This document shows, piece after piece, positions 1 to 6,648 of a stretch of 11,056 nucleotides of DNA. A model generated the notes under the pieces. It ran no database searches. It was not told the origin of the DNA and worked only from the letters and a program-made list of their open reading frames with translations. The DNA is taken from NCBI GenBank assembly GCA_002331465.1, contig DCYM01000032.1, forward strand, positions 1-11,056, read 5' to 3'. The DNA is from Candidatus Neomicrothrix sp. UBA2110. Lineage in GTDB: Bacteria > Actinomycetota > Acidimicrobiia > Acidimicrobiales > Poriferisodalaceae. Position 1 is the stretch's first letter, and the number at the start of each line of letters is the position of its first letter. A program made the translations under genes and the position numbers.

Positions 1-1083
1 TCAAATCCCATTGACTTCACCTTCGAAGATTTCAAGTGTTAGTCCTGGTTGAACCCCCTGAGGAACCGTACCGGTAGCAGACGTTAAGACGATTTGCGCA
101 TCAGGGAGACACTCTACGAGTCGACGCGCTCGTCCTTCGTCAAGTTCGGAGAACACATCATCTAGCAACACCAGCGGATTGTCACCAGACACCTGAGCCA
201 CATATGCGTGGATGGACAAACGCAACGCTAACGCCAGACTTCGTTGTTCCCCTTGCGACGCATGTGTCCTGGAATGAAGCCGATCTAATAAAACAACCAG
301 GTCATCGCGGTGTGGCCCCACCAAAGTCACCCCGCGTCTTATTTCCTCACCTTGTGCTAATAAAAGACTCTTCGCTAACCCTTCTTCTAGCCAACTGGCG
401 TCCAGTGTCAATGACACTTCATCATCAGTACCCGCCACGCGCCGATAAAAGTCAGCGACTACTGGTTCGATATGTGACACGAACCTTGATCGCTGGTCCC
501 CTATTTCATCAGCCACCTCGACCAGTTGCTGATTCCAGATAACCAAGCTTGCTTCAAGGTCCGACGTCAACCGCCCACGAGCTTGCTTTAACAGATTATT
601 TCGCTGGCGAAGAATGCGGTCGAAATCGGTTCTAACGGCCCGGAATTGACTACTGATACTCGCCAGAGCGTCATCTAGCAACGAACGCCGTATCGAAGGT
701 GCCCCCTTTATGAGATCTAGGTCATCGGGACTAAATACCACCACGCGAACGGTGTCACCCAGGTCTCTGAATTTTTTCACTCGTTGTTTGTTTACTTGGG
801 CTCGAGACTGCCCCCCGATAGCAAGTTCAAGTTCAACTAGAGAAGACCGCCCATTCTGTTCAACTTCTGCCCGAATATAGGCAGAGGACTTTCCATTGGC
901 TACGAGTGCATCCACCTTCGCCCCGCGAAAAGAACGGGCCCCGCTCAAAAGAGCGAGACCCTCAACGAAATTGGTTTTCCCGTGCCCATTGAGGCCAATA
1001 ATTAGGGTGACTTTGTGATCAAGCCCAATTTCGGTTGTCAGGTGGTTGCGGAAATCTGTAAGCCATAGACGTTTGACGATCAC
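1..1083 (-). CDS. recF: DNA replication and repair protein RecF
   Basis: RecF is an SMC-like ATPase that helps load RecA at single-strand gaps during recombinational repair. The 360-residue product has the family's usual length and all its landmarks. Walker A GLNGHGKT is at residues 30-37, the GPHRDD element at 256-261, the ABC-type signature SQGEQRSL at about 276-283, and Walker B LVLLDDVFSELD at about 304-315. It starts at a GTG only 16 bp after the dnaN stop and has no strong Shine-Dalgarno sequence, so its translation is probably coupled to dnaN. The stop codon is the first three bases of the window, so the gene is complete. By common gene order gyrB may follow outside the window, but this cannot be seen. 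Confidence 0.97.
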   Translation of the reverse strand: MIVKRLWLTDFRNHLTTEIGLDHKVTLIIGLNGHGKTNFVEGLALLSGARSFRGAKVDALVANGKSSAYIRAEVEQNGRSSLVELELAIGGQSRAQVNKQRVKKFRDLGDTVRVVVFSPDDLDLIKGAPSIRRSLLDDALASISSQFRAVRTDFDRILRQRNNLLKQARGRLTSDLEASLVIWNQQLVEVADEIGDQRSRFVSHIEPVVADFYRRVAGTDDEVSLTLDASWLEEGLAKSLLLAQGEEIRRGVTLVGPHRDDLVVLLDRLHSRTHASQGEQRSLALALRLSIHAYVAQVSGDNPLVLLDDVFSELDEGRARRLVECLPDAQIVLTSATGTVPQGVQPGLTLEIFEGEVNGI

Positions 1084-1099
1084 CGCTTCGCCGTAACGG

Positions 1100-2206
1100 T
1101 TAAGAGACCCGAACTGGCATTAACAGATAAAGAAAATCTCCACCTTCACTTGACCGAAGCACAGCGGGTTTTAAAGCGTCGAGAGTTTCGAGAACCACTT
1201 CATCACCAGGTGCAGCTTCCAAACCTTGGATCAGATAGTCCGGATTGAATGCGACGGTGAGTTCGTCACCCACATACTGGGCGTCTACCTCTTCATGGGC
1301 TTGGCCTACATCTTGCGTCACAGCCATTAATTCCACACAGTCTGACTTCTGGGTAATTCTCAAAGGGGTGGTATCTCTCGCCATAAGTTTCACCCGCCGA
1401 ACTGCTTCTAATAGCGGTTCCCTACCAATAGTGAGTTGGTTAGGGTAGCTACTAGGAATGAGTTGTCGGTAATTAGGGAACTCCCCCTCTATGAGTCGCG
1501 TGGTTACCTGAACCTCGCCGTCCTTGACTGAAACATCAAAGGTGACTTCCCGTTCACCTAAACGAACCCTCACTTCTTCTGATTCACCTAAGACGCGACT
1601 TAGTTCCTCAAGAGCTCGCGAAGGGACAAGTACTTTTTGGCCATCGCTAAGAACGGTTGCATTGGGAAGGTCACGAACCGCGAGACGATAAGAATCTGTG
1701 GCCACCAAACGAAGACCGCCATCTTCAGCTGACATCAACACACCAGTCAAAATTGGGCGAGCATCATCACCACTTGCTGCTCTGACAACTTGCTTAAGAC
1801 CAGCCGCAAGATCAGCAGTAGCAACTGTGACTTCGTCACCACTCGGATCTGCAAGAACAGGAAAATCATCTACTGGGAGGGTGCGCACTGAGAACTGTGA
1901 CCGCCCTCCAACAATTTTTGCCTCTTCCCCAGAAACTTCGACTTCCACCGCTCCTGAATCAAGAGATCTCACAATATCGACTGCTATGCGCGATGGGAGC
2001 ACCGCCTCCCCTGGTTCGGTTACCGCCACAGAAACCGACGCTCTCACGGTGATTTCTAAGTCGCTTCCTGTGATCGTTAGGAGATCATCGCGAGCCTTGA
2101 GGTGAATACCTGTGAGTACAGGCAGAGCGCCACCGCGACTACTCACAGCTCGGCTTGCCGTTCCTAATTGCTCGACGAGTGCATCACGTTCACATCGGAA
2201 TTTCAC
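1100..2206 (-). CDS. dnaN: DNA polymerase III beta subunit (sliding clamp)
   Basis: The beta clamp forms a ring around DNA that tethers the replicative polymerase and other clamp-binding proteins. The 368-residue protein has the normal length for three tandem clamp domains. It opens MKFRCERDAL, has the typical second-domain stretch GVLMSAEDGGLRLVATDSYRLA, and ends LLMPVRVS, matching the family's C-terminal (L)MPxR(L) motif that helps form the peptide-binding pocket. The GTG start at 2206 is supported by a purine-rich AGAGGAAG about 8 nt upstream and by the N-terminal match to the family. It follows the oriC gap and precedes recF in the same direction. dnaN is probably transcribed from within the oriC gap or by read-through from dnaA; I see no convincing promoter. 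Confidence 0.97.
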   Translation of the reverse strand: MKFRCERDALVEQLGTASRAVSSRGGALPVLTGIHLKARDDLLTITGSDLEITVRASVSVAVTEPGEAVLPSRIAVDIVRSLDSGAVEVEVSGEEAKIVGGRSQFSVRTLPVDDFPVLADPSGDEVTVATADLAAGLKQVVRAASGDDARPILTGVLMSAEDGGLRLVATDSYRLAVRDLPNATVLSDGQKVLVPSRALEELSRVLGESEEVRVRLGEREVTFDVSVKDGEVQVTTRLIEGEFPNYRQLIPSSYPNQLTIGREPLLEAVRRVKLMARDTTPLRITQKSDCVELMAVTQDVGQAHEEVDAQYVGDELTVAFNPDYLIQGLEAAPGDEVVLETLDALKPAVLRSSEGGDFLYLLMPVRVS

Positions 2207-2436
2207 GTCGAACTTCCTCTCTTTAAATGGGTTTTAAAATTTAATAGTGGCAATAGGTCCTGTGGATTGTGGACAATAGGGCGAATCCGCTGGTCAGTCA
2301 TTGTTTCTTTATCGACACTACTGTCCACTGCTGCCCACAGGGAACCCCGCTGGGTAAAGAAAACTCTCGGTTTGTGTGGATAAGTCGAAATTGTCCACGG
2401 GGTCTCCACAATGCCGTCCAGAACCTTATCCACGGC
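2207..2436. other. oriC: Chromosomal replication origin (oriC) candidate with DnaA-box cluster
   Basis: This 230-bp gap between dnaA and dnaN contains a cluster of DnaA boxes. There is a perfect TTATCCACA at 2375-2383 (minus strand) and TTGTCCACA, the form favoured in high-GC actinobacteria, at 2268-2276 (minus). One-mismatch boxes are TTGTCCACG at 2391-2399 (plus) and TTATCCACG at 2426-2434 (plus). Two-mismatch boxes are at 2261-2269 (minus), 2321-2329, 2331-2339 and 2402-2410 (plus). A 7-bp direct repeat CAATAGG (2251-2257 and 2274-2280) flanks the dnaN-proximal pair. An AT-rich tract lies at the dnaN end. Location between dnaA and dnaN matches the origins of Streptomyces and Mycobacterium. 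Function is inferred from the boxes and the context. Confidence 0.88.
2221..2248. other. AT-rich tract, candidate DNA unwinding element
   Basis: About 28 bp at the dnaN edge of the origin is almost entirely A and T, in contrast to its surroundings, and contains TTTAAA, TTTTAAAA and TTTAAT runs. It sits 13 bp from the nearest DnaA box, a typical position for the first melted segment of an origin. It also overlaps the dnaN leader just upstream of its Shine-Dalgarno sequence. The role is inferred from composition and position only; I could not identify a clear DnaA-trio repeat. Confidence 0.5.
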
Positions 2437-3900
2437 TTATGGGGACTTAATATCGGAGATCAAAGCGCTTACTTGGTCGTATACCTGTCGGCGTTCAGCC
2501 ATTTGGTTTCCCACTTTTTCAACCGCATGCATCACTGTTGTGTGATCTCGCCCTCCGAATTCCCTGGCAATCGCTGGATAACTCAGATCAGTTAATTCTC
2601 GAACGACATACATGCTTATTTGACGTGCTTGCACCAGACTCCGATGGCGGCGCTTTCCTTTTAGTTCGTCAATGTCATAACCGAACATTTCGGAGGTTGC
2701 ATTGATAATGACTTCAGAAGTAATCGGTCTCGACTGGTTGCTGTGAATAATGTCTCTCAATACTCGTTCGGCTAAATCAACAGTTAATGGTTCATCTGTT
2801 AACGACGCGTAGGCACTGACCCGGATTAGTGCACCTTCAAGCTCGCGAATGTTGTTGGTGATGAGTTCAGCGATGAATTCCAGTACTTCGTCAGGAACAT
2901 CACCACGCGCAACTTCAGTTTTCTTTCGCAGGATCGCCAGCCTGGTTTCAACGTCAGGTGGTTGGATGTCTGTTATGAGACCCCATTCAAATCTGCTTCG
3001 TAACCTGTCTTCTAATGTCGCAATGTTTCTTGGTGGGCGGTCAGAAGATAAAATAACTTGGCGTCCGGCTCCATGAAGAGAGTTGAACGTATGGAAAAAC
3101 TCTTCTTGTAGTCCTTCTTTGCCTTCCATGAACTGAATGTCGTCGATCAATAGCACGTCGATGTCGCGGTAGCGCCTTTTGAAGGTGTTGGTGGTTGAGG
3201 TTCGAATAGCTTCAACAAATTCATTAAGGAAGGTTTCACTTGAGACGTAACGGGCTGTGTAATTGGGGTAAGTGCTTCTGATGTAGTGCACGATCGCTTG
3301 GAGCAAATGGGTCTTGCCTAGTCCAGCTCCTCCATGAATGAATAGAGGGTTGTAGCTGCGGCCAGGGGTTTCGGCTACTGCCAGCGCAGCAGCGTGAGCA
3401 AATCGGTTACTTGTGCCAGTTACGAATGATTCAAAGGTGTACAGCGGGTGAATCGTGTTGGTATAGGAGTCTCTCCGCTCTGCGCTTCGGTGGCTCTCAA
3501 TTTGGGTGGGACTGTCAAGCCGATCTTGGAGGTCCGGGGCTGAAGGAGGTTCTTGCCGAATCTGTGGTGTCTCGGCGATACCCACAGAGGTATTGAGCTC
3601 TGGCTGAACTTCGATGTCAATTGCGGCTGTTTCACAACCAGCGTCGGCTAACGCTGCTTGGACCATGGGTAGGTAGCGGTTCAACACGCGATCACGAATG
3701 AGACCGCTAGGTGCTACGAGAACGACTCTCTCAGGTGACATTGCCACGACGTGGAGGTCGCGAAATGATGTCAACCACACGGCTTCTGACACTTGGCTCC
3801 GAAGCAAACTCTTGCAGGTTGTCCAGGTTGAGTCGGAATTCAACGCGTCAAGACGAGTAACGTCGTTTTGGTCTGAGTTACTTACGGTTTCGTCAGCCAC
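2437..3900 (-). CDS. dnaA: Chromosomal replication initiator protein DnaA
   Basis: DnaA is the AAA+ ATPase that binds DnaA boxes, melts oriC and recruits the helicase. At 487 residues it has the usual four domains. Domain I is at about 20-90. A short, variable, polar linker (domain II) runs from about 95 to 150. The AAA+ domain has Walker A GGAGLGKT (190-197), Walker B LLIDDIQ (250-256), sensor 1 VILSSDRPP (282-290) and sensor 2 LEGALIR (354-360). The C-terminal DNA-binding domain carries the DnaA signature GGRDHTTVMHA (449-459). The GTG start gives the expected N-terminus, with a modest AGG upstream. The gene lies beside oriC, is divergent from rpmH, and reads toward the origin. Weak DnaA boxes upstream (around 3922-3930) would allow autoregulation. 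Confidence 0.98.
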   Translation of the reverse strand: MADETVSNSDQNDVTRLDALNSDSTWTTCKSLLRSQVSEAVWLTSFRDLHVVAMSPERVVLVAPSGLIRDRVLNRYLPMVQAALADAGCETAAIDIEVQPELNTSVGIAETPQIRQEPPSAPDLQDRLDSPTQIESHRSAERRDSYTNTIHPLYTFESFVTGTSNRFAHAAALAVAETPGRSYNPLFIHGGAGLGKTHLLQAIVHYIRSTYPNYTARYVSSETFLNEFVEAIRTSTTNTFKRRYRDIDVLLIDDIQFMEGKEGLQEEFFHTFNSLHGAGRQVILSSDRPPRNIATLEDRLRSRFEWGLITDIQPPDVETRLAILRKKTEVARGDVPDEVLEFIAELITNNIRELEGALIRVSAYASLTDEPLTVDLAERVLRDIIHSNQSRPITSEVIINATSEMFGYDIDELKGKRRHRSLVQARQISMYVVRELTDLSYPAIAREFGGRDHTTVMHAVEKVGNQMAERRQVYDQVSALISDIKSP

Positions 3901-4351
3901 AAGGCCTCACAAATCAAGCCGTGTGGAAAACCTGTGGCTGCTGTGTAAAACCCTAGGGTCCACTCGTTCGTGGGTTGTGGAACCTAGCACTCCGTGGCGA
4001 ACAATGGTTAAAATACTACTTAAAGTGTTAAATTCTTACGAATTCGGTTTGGATTAGCACGTTGCGCGCGAGAATCTGGTTAGCGTTGCGAGTTTCGAGG
4101 TCTTTAGAGAACGAAGTTTCTATTTCAAGGCAATGTCCTCTAGGCTGGTGCCGTTCGGGTGTAGTCAAGAGACTCACCAGGCAAGACTTATTTAAAATTC
4201 CTATTCCGACGTCCGTATTGTTGTCCTTGTGAAAGGAAATCCTGGGTTCTAGACGTATCCGCAACCGCTCAAAACGTTGCCGTCTGGTTTCCTCCCCCTT
4301 TCGTGTTCCTCAGCGATAGGCGTCCGCACGGCCAAATTGGAGGCCGACACC
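3901..4351. promoter_or_regulatory. Divergent dnaA/rpmH intergenic region, expected to hold both promoters
   Basis: This 451-bp gap has no convincing gene. Near dnaA it holds a one-mismatch DnaA box (TTTTCCACA on the minus strand, 3922-3930), a two-mismatch box (GGTTCCACA, minus, 3976-3984) and a perfect 10-bp palindrome ACCCTAGGGT at 3950-3959, all plausible sites for dnaA control. An AT-rich stretch runs from about 4008 to 4036. At 4145-4180 CTGGTG pairs with CACCAG around an inner AGTC/GACT stem, so an rpmH leader could fold. A polypyrimidine tract lies around 4287-4302. For rpmH only poor promoter matches are visible, for example TTAAAA, an 18-bp spacer and TATTGT (4192-4221). The promoter role is inferred from divergent gene orientation. 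Confidence 0.5.
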
Positions 4352-4486
4352 ATGAAACGTACTTTTCAACCAAATACTCGTCGTAGGGCCCGCCGACACG
4401 GGTTTCGTCATCGCATGTCAAGCAAAGCTGGGCGTGTCATCATCAAGTCGCGTCGTGCCAAGGGCCGTCAGCGACTGAGCGCTTGA
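4352..4486 (+). CDS. rpmH: 50S ribosomal protein L34
   Basis: L34 is a tiny, highly basic protein of the large ribosomal subunit. The 44-residue product MKRTFQPNTRRRARRHGF... is an immediate family match in both length and sequence, ending KGRQRLSA. The ATG at 4352 is set by the conserved MKRTFQPN start and by a good GGAGG at 4339-4343, 8 nt upstream. A longer in-frame extension to a TTG at 4277 is open but has no family support. The TGA stop overlaps the TTG start of rnpA by 4 bp (TTGA), so translation of the two is probably coupled. It heads the rightward operon. Confidence 0.98.
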   Translation: MKRTFQPNTRRRARRHGFRHRMSSKAGRVIIKSRRAKGRQRLSA

Positions 4487-4809
4487 TTGAAAGTTGTAGC
4501 CAGCGAAGCGATTTTGCGATACTGAACCGAGCAAAACGGGTATCTGGCCGCATTTTGTGGATGATGTTTTCCCCCGACGTAACCCTTGATCACCCGCGTG
4601 TGGCCTATGCCATCGGGCGCTCTCGAGGAACCGCAGTACAAAGAAATCGCCTGCGGCGTCAAATTCAGGCAGTTTTACGCGAGAAAGGTAACACTGTTCT
4701 CAAAGGTCGTTACCTCATTGGAGCCCGTGTTCCTGCGGTTTCAGTGACTTATCCACAAGTACATGATGACATTGTTGAATTAATGAAGAAAACCCGAGAA
4801 TTAACATGA
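4483..4809 (+). CDS. rnpA: Ribonuclease P protein component
   Basis: RnpA is the protein subunit that helps the RNase P RNA recognise and mature the 5' ends of tRNAs. The 108-residue basic protein shows the family pattern: SDFAILNRAKRVSGRIL near the N-terminus, VAYAIGRSRGTAVQRNRLRRQIQAVLRE with the signature RNRLRR in the middle, and a GRYLIGARVPAVSVTYPQVHDDIVELM end. The start is taken as TTG at 4483, overlapping the rpmH stop as TTGA; there is no strong Shine-Dalgarno sequence, so coupling is likely. It is the only standard start codon upstream of the conserved region. Its TGA overlaps the yidD ATG (ATGA). A perfect DnaA box lies inside the gene at 4749-4757. Confidence 0.95.
   Translation: MIESCSQRSDFAILNRAKRVSGRILWMMFSPDVTLDHPRVAYAIGRSRGTAVQRNRLRRQIQAVLREKGNTVLKGRYLIGARVPAVSVTYPQVHDDIVELMKKTRELT
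4749..4757 (+). other. Solitary perfect DnaA box inside rnpA
   Basis: The 9-mer TTATCCACA matches the DnaA-box consensus exactly. It lies within the rnpA codons for Thr-Tyr-Pro-Gln. A one-mismatch box (TCATCCACA, minus strand, 4556-4564) is also in rnpA. It lies about 2.4 kb from the main origin cluster. Binding by DnaA is inferred. Confidence 0.5.
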
Positions 4810-5057
4810 GTTTGTTAGGCAAAGGACTCTTAGGTGGGATTCGTTTCTACCGGGCGCTTTCTAGCCGGCGGGTCCCCGTCTGTCGATTTGATCCGACTTG
4901 TTCTCAATACGCAATCGACGCCATAGAGGCCCACGGCGGTTTACGCGGCACTTTTTTTGCTGTGCGTCGCATCATACGTTGTCATCCATGGGGTGGTCAG
5001 GGGTATGACCCAGTGCCAACCCTCGTACACGAAGCTGAGGCCCAATGTTCAATGTGA
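4806..5057 (+). CDS. yidD: Membrane protein insertion efficiency factor YidD
   Basis: YidD is a small membrane-associated protein that improves insertion of membrane proteins by YidC; its exact mechanism is unclear. The 83-residue product has the hallmark CRFDPTCSQYA (residues 26-36, two cysteines) and RCHPWGGQGYDPVP (58-71, third cysteine), preceded by an amphipathic start IRFYRAL. It begins at an ATG overlapping the rnpA stop (ATGA) and ends 13 bp inside yidC, so the three genes are tightly coupled. Length and motifs are normal for the family. Confidence 0.96.
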   Translation: MSLLGKGLLGGIRFYRALSSRRVPVCRFDPTCSQYAIDAIEAHGGLRGTFFAVRRIIRCHPWGGQGYDPVPTLVHEAEAQCSM

Positions 5058-6055
5058 TTGCCCGAGTGCTTGCCTGGTTGTACGACTTTTCGGGCAGCTA
5101 TGCGATATCGATTGCCCTTTTGACATTGCTAATCATGCTGGTCCTAACCCCGCTGACCCTTAAAGGCACACGCTCCATGATGCGGATACAAGTGCTTCAG
5201 CCAGAACTCAAGCGGATACAAACTAAACACAAAGGTGACCGTCAAAAGATAAACGAAGAAACTATGGCTCTGTACCAAACACACGGAGCCAACCCATTAT
5301 CCGGCTGTCTCCCCACTCTGGTCCAGCTCCCAGTGTTCCTGGTTCTTTACAGGGTCATTAATGGAATGACGAAAATCGGTGGTGATGGGATTCCAAACCC
5401 TTCCTACTTGGACAAAGAATCAAACCTATATAAGGACCTAGTCGCCGATGGCGGCGAAATGGTCTCCTTTGGCATTGACCTGTCGGAAGCAGCGAAAGAC
5501 GTCATTCAGTCGAACTTCGTGGATGGACTCCCCTACCTAGGCCTCGTTGCTGTCACCTTTGTTTTGTCTTTCCTCCAACAATCACAAATGAAGGCACATA
5601 GAGGCGATGCTGCGGCGCCAAACCCGCAGATGGAAATGTTGATGAAAATCATGCCCTACATGCTTCCTGTGTTCGCATTTGTGGTGCAGGCAGCGCTTGG
5701 GGTTTATTTCATTGCGTCGAGTCTTTATCGCATCGGGCAGCAATCATTTATTCACAAGACGATGAAACCCGTGACCACCGGTGAATCAAACACCATCGAA
5801 GCTGAAGTTGTTGAGGAAAGTGAACCTGTCACAAAAGACGTACCTAACCGGCGCTCTCAAAAAGCTGTAGCGGCCGAGGATGAACGTCGCAACGCACGCG
5901 AACAGCGCAGCAAGAAACGTCAATCCGGAAACCGTAAAGACTCCCCCAAAGAGAGACCATCGAAGCCAAAAAAGCCTCAGAACGAACCGGAAACGAAACC
6001 GATTCAGTCCAAACGCACATCGGGCGATGGGCGAACTCGAAAGCGGCGGAAGTAG
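5045..6055 (+). CDS. yidC: Membrane protein insertase YidC/OxaI family
   Basis: YidC inserts and folds membrane proteins, alone or with SecYEG. The 336-residue protein is a short-type YidC without a large periplasmic domain. Membrane segments lie at about 18-38, 85-105, 160-180 and 203-230. Family stretches include TPLTLKGTRSMMR (35-47), LQPELKRIQTKHKGDRQKINEETMALYQ and NPLSGCLPTLVQLPVFLVLYRV (83-104). The C-terminus from about 240 to 336 is a hydrophilic, very basic, probably disordered tail that could touch the ribosome. The arginine normally found five residues before the TM1 proline (Arg366 in E. coli) appears to be Met31 here; Lys40 and Arg43 are nearby. A GAGG lies 4 nt before the ATG, and the start overlaps yidD. 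Confidence 0.96.
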   Translation: MFNVIARVLAWLYDFSGSYAISIALLTLLIMLVLTPLTLKGTRSMMRIQVLQPELKRIQTKHKGDRQKINEETMALYQTHGANPLSGCLPTLVQLPVFLVLYRVINGMTKIGGDGIPNPSYLDKESNLYKDLVADGGEMVSFGIDLSEAAKDVIQSNFVDGLPYLGLVAVTFVLSFLQQSQMKAHRGDAAAPNPQMEMLMKIMPYMLPVFAFVVQAALGVYFIASSLYRIGQQSFIHKTMKPVTTGESNTIEAEVVEESEPVTKDVPNRRSQKAVAAEDERRNAREQRSKKRQSGNRKDSPKERPSKPKKPQNEPETKPIQSKRTSGDGRTRKRRK

Positions 6056-6061
6056 GTAAAC

Positions 6062-6613
6062 ATGGATTGGATCGTGACAACTGGTCCCACCGTGGACGAC
6101 GCGGTGGAAATAGCGCTCGACGAACTTTCAGTTTCTAGGGAAGACGTGGAATTCGAAGTAGTCGCTGAACCCAAAGTGTCGATTTTTGGCTTCCGACGGA
6201 AACCAGCCAAGGTGCGCGTTCGTGTTCGACCCGTCGCCCCGCCCCCCAAACGAGACAGACGTCGCCCTGAAAGAAGTTCGAAAAATAGAAAACCTCGAAA
6301 CTCGGAGCGAAAAGACAAACCGAAAACAGGGGGTTCTTCGAGGAAGCGGACTGCACCAACTCCGGGTAACCCCCGCGGTTCGAACGACTCTGGAACCTCA
6401 AAAAGAAGCGCACCAAAGGCTGACAAGGGGCGTGACCAGAAGCCGGACGCTAAGCCAGCTCCTACAGGAAACCGCCGTAAACGGACGATCAGCTCGGCGC
6501 AGACGCCGCCCCAAACAAAATCATCGAACATACGTTCGAATCAAACAACTGACGATGCTCAGACGCCGGCCAAAGCGCCCACAATTCGACGAACCCGTAA
6601 GATCGACCACTAG
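6062..6613 (+). CDS. Stand-alone Jag_N-domain protein with long basic disordered tail
   Basis: Residues 1-57 (MDWIVTTGPTVDDAVEIALDEL...EEPKV-like core ending IFGFRRKPAKVRVRV) match the Jag_N domain, which usually forms the N-terminus of the RNA-binding protein Jag/KhpB. Here the RNA-binding KH and R3H domains are not attached. Instead, residues 58-183 form a low-complexity tail rich in Arg, Lys, Pro, Ser and Thr that is probably disordered and could bind RNA or the ribosome directly. The gene starts 6 nt after yidC, with AGG inside the yidC stop region acting as Shine-Dalgarno, and is followed 35 nt later by the KH-R3H gene, which has its own start. I see no sign of a recent frameshift. The function is inferred from Jag: an RNA-binding partner near YidC affecting cell division and envelope growth. 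Confidence 0.85.
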   Translation: MDWIVTTGPTVDDAVEIALDELSVSREDVEFEVVAEPKVSIFGFRRKPAKVRVRVRPVAPPPKRDRRRPERSSKNRKPRNSERKDKPKTGGSSRKRTAPTPGNPRGSNDSGTSKRSAPKADKGRDQKPDAKPAPTGNRRKRTISSAQTPPQTKSSNIRSNQTTDDAQTPAKAPTIRRTRKIDH

Positions 6614-6625
6614 GGACTAAGTCCC
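6613..6625 (+). other. 13-nt palindrome at the Jag_N / KH-R3H gene junction
   Basis: GGGACTAAGTCCC is a perfect palindrome around a central A, starting in the last base of the Jag_N stop codon. As RNA it could form a GGGAC/GTCCC stem with a 3-nt loop. There is no following T run, so it does not look like an intrinsic terminator. It may separate or couple expression of the two Jag parts. Confidence 0.4.
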
Positions 6626-6648
6626 GGAATGAGAAGCAGGAGACTGCG

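Noticed and set aside
2199..2214. parS-like sequence around the dnaN start (TTTCACGT core)
   Set aside because: Only about 11 of 16 positions match, and it is part of the conserved dnaN start codons.
4028..4264. 78-residue minus-strand frame in the dnaA-rpmH gap
   Set aside because: No recognisable domain or ribosome-binding site; composition looks non-coding.
4277..4351. In-frame upstream extension of rpmH to a TTG
   Set aside because: L34 begins MKRTFQPN and has a good GGAGG at the normal distance; the extension matches nothing.
6004..6531. 175-residue minus-strand frame opposite the end of yidC and the Jag_N gene
   Set aside because: Antisense shadow of low-complexity Arg/Lys-rich coding; no recognisable domain, and the opposite strand has clear homology.
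6186..6620. 144-residue plus-strand frame overlapping the Jag_N gene in another frame
   Set aside because: Low-complexity shadow; the Jag_N frame has the conserved domain and a ribosome-binding site.
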